From contig BBFE01000006.1 of the NCBI GenBank assembly GCA_001313085.1, positions 1 to 64,000 on the forward strand: a stretch of DNA of 64,000 bases, read 5' to 3'. The stretch's first letter is position 1; each line of letters starts with the position of its first letter. The stretch comes from Paenibacillus sp. JCM 18996. Lineage in GTDB: Bacteria; Bacillota; Bacilli; Paenibacillales; NBRC-103111. This document shows, piece after piece, positions 8,467-17,463 of this stretch. Below the pieces are notes generated by a model that saw nothing but the letters and a program-made list of their open reading frames with translations, did not search any database and had not been told where the DNA came from. The position numbers and the translations under genes were made by a program.

Positions 8467-9224
8467 ATGGATGTCGATTTGAAGCATGCAACGCACAGTT
8501 ATTTGGACGATACCGAAGTCAAACGATTAATTGCTTTGAGCCAATCCGGCGATACCCTGGCGAGAGAAACTTTGGTGAACTGCAATATCCGGCTCGTATG
8601 GTCGGTGGTACAGAGGTTTCTGAACAGAGGATATGAAGCGGAGGATTTATTCCAGATCGGTTGTATCGGCTTATTGAAATCAGTGGATAAATTCGATCTG
8701 TCCTATGAAGTCAAATTCTCAACCTACGCCGTTCCCATGATTATCGGAGAGATCCAGCGGTTTCTGCGCGACGACGGGACGATCAAAGTGAGCCGCTCCC
8801 TCAAGGAACTCGCTAACCGGGTCCGCAAGACGAAGGATGAGCTGTCCAAACGGATCGGCAGGCTCCCGACCATTTCCGAAGTAGCGGAGGAGCTTGGAAT
8901 TAGCCCGGAAGAGGTCGTTTTTTTTGCCCAAGAGGCGAATAAGCCCCTTCTTCCATACATGAGACCGTATTTGAGAATGACGGCGATCCGATTACACTGA
9001 TGGACCAAATATCCGATGAATCCCAGGACAAATGGTTCGAGAAGCTGGCGCTGAGCGATGCCATCGGTACTTTGTCGGAGCGGGAACGCTTGATCGTTTA
9101 TCTTCGATATTACCGGGATCAGACGCAATCAGAAGTAGCCCATCGACTCGGCATTTCGCAGGTCCAGGTGTCCCGCCTGGAAAAAAAGATACTGCAATCG
9201 ATCAAGGACCAGATAGCGCAATGA
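8467..9224 (+). CDS. sigF: RNA polymerase sigma-F factor (one frameshift)
   Basis: Directs early forespore transcription. Region 2 is visible as NCNIRLVWSVVQRFLNRGYE and AEDLFQIGCIGLLKSVDKFD, with KFSTYAVPMIIGEIQRFLRD; region 4 as LSERERLIVYLRYYRDQTQS and GISQVQVSRLEKKILQSIKD. The fragments join at C4 8945-8948, where a fifth C restores NKPPSSIHETVFENDGDPIT. Length about 252 residues is typical. The start follows spoIIAB by 11 bases. Confidence 0.92.
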
Positions 9225-9280
9225 CTATCTCGGTCTTTTTTTTATTCTCCGCTTGGAAAAAAAATGTCCTTCCCAAAGAC

Positions 9281-9310
9281 TGACTATCCCGCATTTTTTT
9301 TCACATAATA
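9281..9310 (+). promoter_or_regulatory. Candidate sigma-G/F type promoter for spoVA genes
   Basis: TGACTA, a 17-base spacer and CATAATA match the forespore consensus (TGAATA, 17-18 bases, CATnnTA) in the gap before spoVAA. The spacer contains T8, so its length is uncertain by one or two bases. spoVA is sigma-G controlled in Bacillus, which fits. Confidence 0.45.
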
Positions 9311-9359
9311 CAAGAAAGAGTTTTTTTCCAAACAAGGACTGTGAAGGGAGAGAAAAGCA

Positions 9360-9985
9360 GTGGCGACTTCTCCTCCAACCTTATATATCCGTCTGCGCAA
9401 AAGAGTGCAGCTGGCCGCCGGGCGACCCGTTACATTGGGCCAAGTGTCCCAGATCCTCGTCAATTCCGAATGGGAGGAATCGTTAAGGAGCCTTCCTCTT
9501 TTGTATCCCAAACGTTCCGACGGCAACCTGCATCTTATCGATATGATGCTGATCGTGAAGAAAGTGAAAGAGCTGCTGCCCGAGCTTGTCATCGAACAAT
9601 ATGGCGAACCTCATGTGCTGGTGGAGTTTATCACCCGGCGGCGAAAGCTAACCTGCTGCTTATTTCTCTCGTGTGGGTGCTTTTGTTCATAGGCTCGGGC
9701 CTGGCCATTATGAATTTTCACGCGGACGTCAGCATGCTTGCCGTGCAGCGGAAAATTTACGAGATGTTCACCGGGGAGTACATTCCGAACCCGCTGCTGC
9801 TGCAGATTCCTTATTCGCTGGGCATCGGTATCGGCATGGTCATCTTTTTTTTCAATCATCTGTTCAAGAAAAAATTCAACGAAGAGCCGAGCCCTCTGGA
9901 AGTCGAGATGTTTACTTATCAGGAAAGCTTGAACCAGTACGTGATAACGGAGGAGTATAACCGCATCCACGGAGGAAAAAAATAA
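9360..9985 (+). CDS. spoVAA: Stage V sporulation protein AA (one frameshift)
   Basis: First gene of the spoVA operon, needed for dipicolinic acid handling during sporulation and germination. The N-terminal soluble part ([40 protein letters not shown]) is followed by two membrane helices ([40 protein letters not shown]). The frames meet near 9640 in a G/C-rich stretch. GTG 9360 is chosen because GGGAGAG lies upstream. It ends 5 bases before spoVAB. Confidence 0.85.
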
Positions 9986-9990
9986 CCGCG

Positions 9991-10432
9991 ATGATTGAGT
10001 GGAGCGAGTGGTTCGGGGCCGGACTTCTGATACTGATAGGCCTTGGAGGGGGACTGGTGGTAGGAAGCGGGTTCGTCGCTTTTCTGGTTGTGCTGGATAT
10101 TATCCCGCGGCTCGCCCAGATTACGAAATCACGTCCTTACCTTAGCTGGTATGAAGGGGGGATTATCAGCGGTTCGGTTGTTTTTTTTACGGTGGCGGAT
10201 TTTTTTTCATTGGCGCTTCCATTTGTTCCCGTGGACGGCGGCCTTATTCGGATTATTCGCCGGGGTGTTTGTCGGGATGCTTGCCGCTGCGCTGACGGAG
10301 GTGGTCAATGTGCTGCCGATTCTGGCCAAAAGGATAGGGATGGACTCTTATCTGATGTGGCTGCTCGTGGCGATTATCCTTGGAAAAGTGTGCGGTTCGC
10401 TGTTGGATTGGCTTTTATTCGCGAAGGAGTGA
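9991..10432 (+). CDS. spoVAB: Stage V sporulation protein AB (one frameshift)
   Basis: Integral membrane protein of the spoVA operon. It shows the N-terminal helix WFGAGLLILIGLGGGLVVGS, the loop PRLAQITKSRPYLSWYEGGI, and later helices ALFGLFAGVFVGMLAAALTE and SYLMWLLVAIILGKVCGSLL. The frame breaks at T8 10200-10207, where seven T restores ADFFHWRFHLFPWTAALFG. A nearby T8 (10181-10188) is in frame. About 147 residues, normal for the family. Role beyond membership of the operon is poorly known. Confidence 0.85.
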
Positions 10433-10438
10433 TGGTTG

Positions 10439-12377
10439 ATGGCAAGGATTATCAGAACGTGGGATTCGAGCGGGGAGAACGGAGGCGGCGTAGCGGCAGA
10501 GAAGGCGAACACGCCGCGGACCGGAGGCAGCGGAGCGGAGAATAATAAGAATGAGACGGAGAGCATCGCTTCCAACAACTTATCCGGCGGGGGAGCGCCC
10601 AAGGATGCGGTGAAGGTAGCGGAGCTTTCTTATTTGAAGGCGGGCTGGAAGAAAGGGAGCCCGGTCCGCACGGTTCAGAAGGTCGACTCGGCGTCATCCA
10701 AGACAAACGGCAAACAAGGCGGCACAGCCGCCGGGCGATCAGATTGGGCGCTCCCATCCGATGGAGACAAGCCGCCCGCCGAACCGCAGTCCAGGCAGGA
10801 TAAGCGGCAGAATCGGTCGAAACATCAGGTGATAACCAAGACCAGAATCAGGATGAGAAGGAAAACAGATCCAAGAAGGACAACAAGACCCGCTCCAAAG
10901 AAATTCTGACGGTCGAAGAAAAAAAACGGTTTAAGGAAATGGAAGAAATTCCTAAATCCATGGAGCTTCTCCGCCGGGCATTGGAGGAACAGGTCGGACT
11001 GAACCGCAGCTTTGACGTTGTCCTCCGGGAAATGGCCATCGGCAACAGAAGGATTGCCTTCTTCTATTGCAACGGTTTTGCCAATAACTTGGTGTTGACC
11101 GATGTGTTGAACCGGCTCACTTATGTTAGCCAGGAAGAGTTGGAGCCGCATGCCCTGCAGGCATTGGAGAAACAATTCGTTCCCCATACGCAGGTGGAAA
11201 AAAGTGTTCAAAATGCCGGAGATACTAAACAAAGTGCTGGCCGGAAGCACCGCTCTGTTTGTTGAACATGAACAGGCCGCGCTAGTTATCGACGCCAAGC
11301 AGTTCCCTGTCCGCTCTACAGAAGAGCCCGAACTCGAAAGGGTGGTAAGAGGCTCAAGGGACGGGTTTGTCGAAACGCTGCTGACGAACGTTACTTTGGT
11401 ACGGAGAAGGATTCGCGATCCGCGGTTGAAGTTTGAGATGCTGCAGGTGGGAAAACGAAGCAAGACGGACGTCTGCCTGGCCTATATCGGAGACATAGCC
11501 GACATGAATCTGGTGGAGGCGGTGCGCGATAAAATCACCGGCCTGGAAGTCGACGGCCTGCCGTTAGCCGATAAGCAGCTTGAGGAAGCGATTCTCGGCA
11601 AAACCTGGAATCCTTATCCGGTAGTAAGATATACGGAGCGTCCGGATGTAGCCGCAGCCCATCTGCTCGAGGGGCATTTGGTGGTAATGACGGACACTTC
11701 TCCCAGCAATATGATCCTGCCCAGCACCTTCTTTCATCATGTCCAGCATGCAGAAGAATTCAGGGAGACCCCTCTGGTCGGCTCTTATTACCGCTGGGTG
11801 CGGTTTCTGGCCATGATGGCTTCCGTCGTGCTCATTCCGCTATGGATACTGCTCGTCTCCGAGCCTCATCTGAAACCGCCGGGACTGGAATTCCTCGGAC
11901 CGTCCAAGCCGGCGAAACTTCCTCTGCTCGTCCAGTTTCTGATTGCCGAATTCGGCGTCGACATGATGCGGATGGCCGCGATTCATACACCGGGTCCGCT
12001 CGTCTCGGGCATGGCTTTCGTAGCGGCGGTGCTGCTGGGGGACATTGCGGTAAAGACTGGGCTTTTTTGTCAACGAAGTGATTCTTTATCTGGCGGTGGC
12101 CACCATTGGCATCTTCGCCACCCCCAGCTATGAGGTTGGTGCTGCAAACCGGATCGTGAGGATCGTGCTCCTGGTGGCCGTCTCGATATTCAAGATCCCG
12201 GGGCTGGTCATCGGCTTGACTCTGTGGATTATTTTGCTGGCTGCTCAAAGGTCGTTTAATACACCATATCTGTGGCCTTTCATTCCTTTTAACCGTAAAG
12301 AATTGGTGCACATTCTGATAAGGAAGCCTTTTATGTCGTCTAAAAAAAAGGCTGAGCATCACAAGGCCGAGGGATAA
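10439..12377 (+). CDS. spoVAF: Stage V sporulation protein AF (GerA-family) with a long hydrophilic N-terminus (three frameshifts)
   Basis: Related to the A subunits of germinant receptors. After about 150 residues of charged, low-complexity sequence the conserved body runs KSMELLRRALEEQVGLNRSF, LPSTFFHHVQHAEEFRETPL, VGSYYRWVRFLAMMASVVLI and FGVDMMRMAAIHTPGPLVSG, with about five membrane helices near the C-terminus. The hydrophilic N-terminal extension is longer than in B. subtilis. Frames change near 10830, at A6 about 11200-11205 and T6 about 12062-12067. ATG 10439 follows AAGGAG. spoVAC, spoVAD and spoVAE, which lie between spoVAB and spoVAF in Bacillus, are absent here. Confidence 0.88.
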
Positions 12378-12555
12378 GACGAGAAAAGAGGAGTAGATTG
12401 GGGCACAGCAGCAGGCTTGATGAATACTTCCGCTCTTTTTTTTACAGCGGTGTATTGTCATAAAGCCGGGAATTGTGGTACTTTTACTGTAATGTCTGAG
12501 ACCGCTTATATTCCTGCGCTGCAGGAGGCCGTCTCTAGGAAGAGAGGGACCGGTA

Positions 12556-13892
12556 ATGTACTTGCATGGTACGAGCACAATTAACAGCAAAGGTCATTTA
12601 GAGATTGGCAAATGCGATACGACGGAGCTGGCCGCCAAGTTCGGCACTCCGCTTTATGTAGTGGATGAAGCGTTGGTGCGCAGCCGCTGCCGCGAATATA
12701 TAGAAGCCTTCAGGGCTTCCGGCTTGAAGTTCCAGGTGGCCTACGCCAGCAAGGCTTTTTTTGCGTCATGGCGATGTGCCGGCTCGTGGAGGAAGAAGGG
12801 CTCTCGCTCGATGTCGTCTCCGACGGGGAATTGTATACTGCGCTGGAGGCCGGCTTTCCGGCCGAAAGAATTCATTTTCACGGGAACAACAAGACCCCTC
12901 AGGAGATCGAGATGGCAATTGATGCGGGTATCGGCTGCTTTGTGGTCGACAACGAGGTAGAGCTGCTCATGTTGAATGAGATTGCCGGAGAGAAGCGCCG
13001 CAGGGTGCCGATCCTGTTCAGGATCGCTCCCGGCGTGGAAGCTCACACCCACGAATTCATCTCTACAGGACAGAGGGATTCCAAGTTCGGCTTCGACCTT
13101 GAGAACGGTGCTGCCTACGAAGCGGTGAAAATGACCGCACGGCTGCCGCATGTCGAGCTGCTGGGCATCCATTCGCATATCGGCTCGCAAATTTTTTTGA
13201 AGTCGAAGGGTTTAAAATTGCCGCAGATAAAGCGGCGCAGTTCGCGTTTGAAGTGCGCGAGAAGCTGGGAGTCATCTTTAAAGTGATCAATTTGGGCGGA
13301 GGCTTCGGGATCCGGTATGTGGAAGGCGATACTCCGTTGGAAGTCGCCAGTTATGTACAAGCGATTACGCGGTCCATCCATGACAATTTTGCCGACAATG
13401 TTTATCCTATGCCCGAGATCTGGGTGGAGCCCGGCCGCAGCATCATTGGAGAAGCCGGAACTACTCTCTATACGGTCGGAACTTATAAGGACATCCCCGG
13501 TGTCCGAAAATATATATCCATTGACGGCGGGATGACCGATAACCCGCGTCCCGCGCTGTATCGGGCCGAGTATGAGGCTATGCTTGCCAACCGGGCCAAT
13601 GACCCGAACGAAGAAACTGTGACCGTCGCGGGGAAATGCTGTGAAAGCGGCGATAAGCTGATCATCGATATCGACCTGCCCGAGGTGCGCACCGGCGATA
13701 TTCTGGCTGTAGCCAGCACGGGCGCTTACAACTACGCCATGGCAAGTAACTATAACCGCTGCGCGGCCCGCTGTGGTGTTCGTCAAGGAAGGCCAGGCGG
13801 ATATGGTTGTCAAAAGAGAGACCTACGAGAATCTGGTCGGCAACGACGTCATCCCTGAGCGGCTTCGGCAGTTTACCAAAACCGCAAAATAA
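12556..13892 (+). CDS. lysA: Diaminopimelate decarboxylase (three frameshifts)
   Basis: PLP-dependent last step of lysine synthesis: meso-diaminopimelate to L-lysine plus CO2. Visible motifs are the PLP-lysine region FQVAYASKAF, FHGNNKTPQEIEMAIDAGIG, HSHIGSQIF, the glycine loop INLGGGFGIRY, VEPGRSIIGEAGTTLYTVGT and the substrate-binding Cys in AGKCCESGDKL. Frames change at T7 12757-12763 (five expected), T7 13192-13198 (five expected) and a C/G-rich stretch about 13757-13767 where two C appear lost. Adjacent to spoVAF as in Bacillus. A weak, G-rich Shine-Dalgarno precedes ATG 12556. Confidence 0.92.
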
Positions 13893-13910
13893 CTCTTAAG
13901 CCGCATAGAA

Positions 13911-13954
13911 AGAGGCCTTCCGGGCTGACGTTTGCGTCCGGTAGGTCTCTTTTG
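13911..13954 (+). terminator. Terminator after lysA
   Basis: GAGGCCTTCCGG and CCGGTAGGTCTC form a 12-bp stem with one mismatch and one wobble, followed by four T. Confidence 0.6.
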
Positions 13955-13997
13955 TATCTTTAGCACCATTTTTTTTGCTCTGAAATTATGAGAACAC

Positions 13998-14026
13998 TTG
14001 TTCTTATTGGAAATTCAAGGTACAAT
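13998..14026 (+). promoter_or_regulatory. Sigma-A promoter for the holin-like toxin
   Basis: TTGTTC (-35), exactly 17 bases, then TACAAT (-10). Transcription would start near 14033, giving a leader of about 50 bases before ATG 14085. Confidence 0.6.
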
Positions 14027-14084
14027 AAGGTTGTACAATTGAACCTTGGGTGGGTGCGGTTCTCCCGGGAAGGGAGGTGACGCC

Positions 14085-14180
14085 ATGGACTTTAAAGACA
14101 CGTTATCGCTGATGATCCTGTTCGGGAGCTTCCTTATCGCTCTTCTATCCTACATCGGCAACAACTTCAAGAGAAAGTAA
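14085..14180 (+). CDS. Putative holin-like toxin, type I toxin-antitoxin candidate (31 residues)
   Basis: The peptide is a short N-terminal amphiphilic start (MDFKDTLSLM), one hydrophobic helix (ILFGSFLIALLSYIG) and a basic tail (NNFKRK), the layout of the TxpA/BsrG-like holin toxins. GGGAGG sits eight bases before ATG, but CTCCC at 14062-14066 can pair with GGGAG at 14072-14076, hiding the ribosome binding site. AACCTTGGGTGGGT (14042-14055) is complementary to 14186-14200 at the 3' end, as in type I toxin mRNAs with long-range folding. Frame, promoter and terminator are all intact. A matching antisense RNA is expected from the opposite strand but only a weak -10 (14266-14261) is seen. Confidence 0.65.
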   Translation: MDFKDTLSLMILFGSFLIALLSYIGNNFKRK

Positions 14181-14186
14181 AAAAAA

Positions 14187-14222
14187 CCCACCCCAAGGTT
14201 GACCGCCGAAGGTGGGTTTTCT
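14187..14222 (+). terminator. Terminator of the toxin transcript
   Basis: CCCACC and GGTGGG enclose an 18-base loop and are followed by TTTTCTT. The ascending arm is also the partner of the 5' leader repeat, so the two structures compete. Confidence 0.65.
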
Positions 14223-14270
14223 TACCGGGAACTCAGACGAAAGAAATTCCATCCGAGCCTATTGTACAGG

Positions 14271-14299
14271 CCAAGTGTTCCAGCACTTGGTCTTTTCTT
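14271..14299 (+). terminator. Second hairpin downstream of the toxin gene
   Basis: CCAAGTG, a six-base loop and CACTTGG are followed by TCTTTTCTTC. The 7-bp stem is perfect. It may back up the toxin terminator. Confidence 0.55.
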
Positions 14300-14425
14300 C
14301 CTTTATGTTAACATATTTAAGAGAACATTTCAACGAACAAGGATTTGTGCTCCCGCCATTTTAATAGTAGAATAATGAGGTAAAAGCGGAATAACCATTT
14401 TTTTTGTTAAAAGGAGTGTACATAC

Positions 14426-14857
14426 ATGTCAAAACAAGCGAACATCACGATGGAAAACGGGGCCAAAGTCGTCATCGACCTGTTCGAAAAGGACGCTCCG
14501 AACACGGTGGCCAACTTCGAGAAGCTGGCGAATTCGGGATTCTATAACGGGTTGGTATTTCACCGCGTCATTCCAGGCTTCGTTGCCCAAGGCGGCTGCC
14601 CTGCAGGTACAGGCATGGGGGGCCCTGGATACACGATCAACTGTGAAATTAACCCGAACAAGCATGAACGCGGAAGCTTGGCTATGGCTCATGCAGGAAG
14701 AAACACAGGCGGAAGCCAATTCTACATCGCGTACGCGCCTCAGCCGCATTTGGACGGCCAGCATACCGTGTTCGGCAAAGTGGTCGAAGGCATGGACCAG
14801 GTGGACCAGTTCAAAGGCAGAGACAAGATGGAGAAAGTCGAAGTCGTGGAAGTATAA
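14426..14857 (+). CDS. ppiB: Cyclophilin-type peptidyl-prolyl cis-trans isomerase
   Basis: Catalyses proline isomerisation during protein folding in the cytoplasm. The 143-residue frame is intact and shows the cyclophilin core: [60 protein letters not shown] and [18 protein letters not shown]. Catalytic Arg of FHRVIP and the Q-F-Y-I of the active pocket are present. AAAGGAGTGT precedes ATG 14426. It has its own terminator and so appears monocistronic. Confidence 0.95.
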   Translation: MSKQANITMENGAKVVIDLFEKDAPNTVANFEKLANSGFYNGLVFHRVIPGFVAQGGCPAGTGMGGPGYTINCEINPNKHERGSLAMAHAGRNTGGSQFYIAYAPQPHLDGQHTVFGKVVEGMDQVDQFKGRDKMEKVEVVEV

Positions 14858-14875
14858 ACATCGATGCAAACAGTA

Positions 14876-14910
14876 AAGAACCTTTTCATTTTGAAAGGGT
14901 TCTTTTTTTT
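14876..14910 (+). terminator. Terminator after ppiB
   Basis: AAGAACCTTTTCA pairs with TGAAAGGGTTCTT, followed by eight T. Confidence 0.85.
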
Positions 14911-15212
14911 CTGGAGCGAGATATGTTTTTTTGGGTAGAGTGTTATTTCAGGTTTTTTGACGGATTATTGGCCTTGATTTCCTGATTTTGAGCCTACTCG
15001 TCAGAGGAATAAGAAGACGCCGCAACATCCGTTTAGCGTAAATTGTCGCATTAACTTTGTTGTGATTTAGGTGTAAAATAGCCCCCTCTCTATTTAGGCG
15101 GGGGTAGTTTCGTTTAATCCGATGCTGGACGGACGGGCAACGGACTTGCAATTTATTATTGAAGGTGTTAAGATTCACTCAAAGTTGGATGCTTTCACAG
15201 CAGCAATTATAT
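14911..15212. other. Intergenic spacer without a supported gene
   Basis: No frame on either strand has a convincing start or known motif. The only structure I see is a GC-rich hairpin at about 15079-15106 (CCCCC and GGGGG arms) followed by a weak T-rich tract. The promoter of the riboflavin operon should lie near the right end, but no confident -35/-10 pair is visible. Confidence 0.4.
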
Positions 15213-15378
15213 ATTCCTTCGGGGCAGGGTGAAATTCCCTACCGGCGGTGATGCCCGCAGTTTCCTTGTATGGGAAAGCTGCTCGCTCAGTCCGTGACCC
15301 GTGCCTGCTTTATGCAAAGCGGCCGGTGGATTCGGTGCAACTCCGAAACCGACAGTATAGTCTGGATGGGAGAAGGAA
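15213..15378 (+). ncRNA. FMN riboswitch (RFN element)
   Basis: The conserved RFN landmarks are present in order: CTTCGGGGCAGGGTGAAATT, CCCTACCGGCGGTGAT, the GTCCGTGACCCG junction, GGATTCGGTGCAACTCCGA, AACCGACAGTATAGTCTGGA and the closing GAAGG. FMN binding is known to switch such leaders toward termination. It is followed by about 220 bases of expression platform ending in a terminator, then ribD, so it controls the whole ribD-ribE-ribBA-ribH operon. Confidence 0.95.
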
Positions 15379-15596
15379 AACGGTAATCTCACTACTCATA
15401 TTTATTTTGTGCTTTTTTTTCACATGTAATGGGCAAGGGATAGTACGGCATACTTAATTGTCCTTCTTCGACAAGGCTTGGGGCTGGTTTATTTGGCCTC
15501 CCGCTTTATTTACAATTACCCCAATCCCTTTGTTTCGTTATCATGCAAGCACTTGTGGAATAGAGTCGACTTTGCCTTGTCCACCGATCCCGCGAC

Positions 15597-15629
15597 AGCC
15601 CCTTCCTGAAGGAAGACGGGCTTTTTTTT
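15597..15629 (+). terminator. Riboswitch-controlled terminator before ribD
   Basis: AGCCCCTTCCT pairs with AGGAAGACGGGCT (small bulge) and is followed by eight T. It sits 28 bases before the ribD start, the usual place for FMN-dependent termination. Confidence 0.8.
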
Positions 15630-15656
15630 GCTTACTTGGATTGGGGAGGATGCCGC

Positions 15657-16762
15657 TTGGAAATGTTGAACGACGAAACGTACATGCGTATCGCTTTACA
15701 AATGGCTCAGGGGGCGCAGGGACAGACGGGCATTAATCCTGTTGTCGGATGTGTGATCGTCAAAGAGGGCAGGATTGTCGGAATGGGCGCCCACCTGAAG
15801 CGGGGAACTCCGCACGCGGAAATTCATGCGCTGCAAATGGCGGGCGAAGAAGCCGAAGGAAGCACCGTCTATGTTACATTGGAGCCGTGCAGCCATTACG
15901 GCAGGACCCCTCCCTGCAGCGACAGGCTGATCCGCGAGAAAGTGAAGCGGGTCGTTGTGGCGGCCGTGGACCCGAACCCTGCCGTGGCGGGCAGCGGCAT
16001 CGCCAGGCTTCGTGAACATGGAATCGAAGTGGACGCAGGGCTGCTGGCCGATGAATCGGCACGGATGAATGAAATGTTCAATAAGTACATCGTCACCCGG
16101 ATGCCCTTCGTTACGCTGAAAACAGCCTCCACCCTGGACGGGAAAATCGCCAGCCGCACCGGCGACAGCAAATGGATTTCTGGCGAGTCCTCCAGAGCTT
16201 ATGTGCACACGCTGCGCCACAAGCATCAGGCGATTATGGCAGGCGCCGATACCGTGATTGCCGACGATCCGCAGCTGACTACCCGGCTGGAAGTGCCGGC
16301 ACTGCATCCGGTGCGGATCGTGGTGGACTCGGAGCTGCGCATTCCTGCCGGTTCCAGGCTGCTGGGCGACGGGCTGTCTCCCGTGATCCTCCTGACGGTG
16401 GAGGAAGCTCCGGCGGATAAAGCAAAAGCGCTGCAGGACAAAGGAGCCGAGATTTTGTTCTGCGGACCGGGTCCGAAGGTGGATCTGGCTCTGGCTATGA
16501 AGCTTCTCGGCGAACGCGAGATCGGCTCGATCCTGCTGGAAGGCGGAGGCCGTCTGAACGGAAAGATGCTTGAGAAGAGCTGATAGATAAAATGGTGCTG
16601 TTATTTGCGCCAAAGATTATCGGCGGAGAGTCGTCTCCGGGGAATTTTTCGTTTGCCGGCTATGAACGGATGAGCGAAGCTCTCCGCCTGGAGCGTACGA
16701 AAGTGGAAATGATAGGGGAGGATATTTGCCTGACCGGCTACCCCCGTTATTTTAACAGTTAG
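15657..16762 (+). CDS. ribD: Bifunctional riboflavin deaminase/reductase RibD (one frameshift)
   Basis: Deaminates and then reduces the pyrimidine intermediate of riboflavin synthesis. The N-terminal deaminase has the zinc site (GTPHAEIHAL and LEPCSHYGRTPPCSD); the C-terminal reductase begins at FVTLKTASTLDGKIASRTGD and includes MAGADTVIADDPQLT and SILLEGGGRLNGKMLE. Frame is lost near 16575, where a missing G in GAG-(G)AAGAG restores ELIDKMVLLFAPKIIGGESS to TAG 16760-16762. TTG 15657 lies six bases after GGAGG; the ATG 15663 is a close alternative. First gene of the riboflavin operon. Confidence 0.92.
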
Positions 16763-16773
16763 GAGTCGGTATC

Positions 16774-17442
16774 ATGTTTACAGGGTTAATCGAAGAGATT
16801 GGCGTTCTGCGCAGCGTGCGGAGGGAAGGGCAGGCGATGGTGCTCGGCATCGAGGCGAGGCGCATCATGGAGGATATCCGCCTGGGCGACAGCATCTCTG
16901 TCAATGGGGTTTGTCTGACCGTGATCCGTTATGACTCCTCATCTTTCGCAGTCGATGTAATGCCGGAGACGTACCGCCACACGAGCCTGAAATTTATGCA
17001 GCCGGGCAGCAAGCTCAATCTGGAGCGGGCGATAGCGGCGGGAGGACGGTTCGGAGGCCATATCGTGCAGGGGCATGTGGATTCTACAGGCACAATCATT
17101 TCCAGAAAAAAACGGAGGAGAACGCCGTCGTATTTACGGTTGAGCCCGCCGACTCTTCCATACTTAAATATATAGTATCAAGGGGCTCCGTTACGGTTGA
17201 CGGTATTTCTTTGACAGTCGTCGATGCGTCGCGTACCCAATTTAGCGTTTCCATCATTCCGCACACACTGTCGCAGACGATTTTACAAGGGAAAAAAAAG
17301 CAGGGGACCTGGTAAATGTGGAGTGCGATTTGATGGGAAAATATGTAGAAAGAATACTTCAGTACCAATCGGCCGAGCTCCAGGGAACCGGAAATCCGGG
17401 GGATTAACGGAGCAGTTCCTGTTGGATCACGGCTTTGCTTGA
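16774..17442 (+). CDS. ribE: Riboflavin synthase alpha chain (frameshifts)
   Basis: Dismutates two lumazine molecules into riboflavin. The internal duplication typical of the enzyme is visible: MFTGLIEEIGVLRSVRREGQ with GDSISVNGVCLTV and GGRFGGHIVQGHVDSTG in the first half; KYIVSRGSVTVDGISLTVVD and GDLVNVECDLMGKYVER in the second. Frames change at A7 17105-17111 (five expected), A8 about 17292-17299, and near 17398, after which LTEQFLLDHGFA ends at 17442. It starts 12 bases after ribD. Confidence 0.9.
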
Positions 17443-17463
17443 CAGACACAGGAGGTGGATGCA

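Noticed and set aside
14255..14290. Antisense promoter for a toxin-neutralising RNA (TACAAT on the minus strand)
   Set aside because: The -10 is good but the -35 (CAAGTG at 17 bases) is poor; kept only as a hypothesis in the toxin finding.
15696..16613. Long minus-strand frame of 305 residues opposite ribD
   Set aside because: Antisense to a well-conserved gene, His/Arg-rich composition typical of shadow frames in GC-rich DNA.
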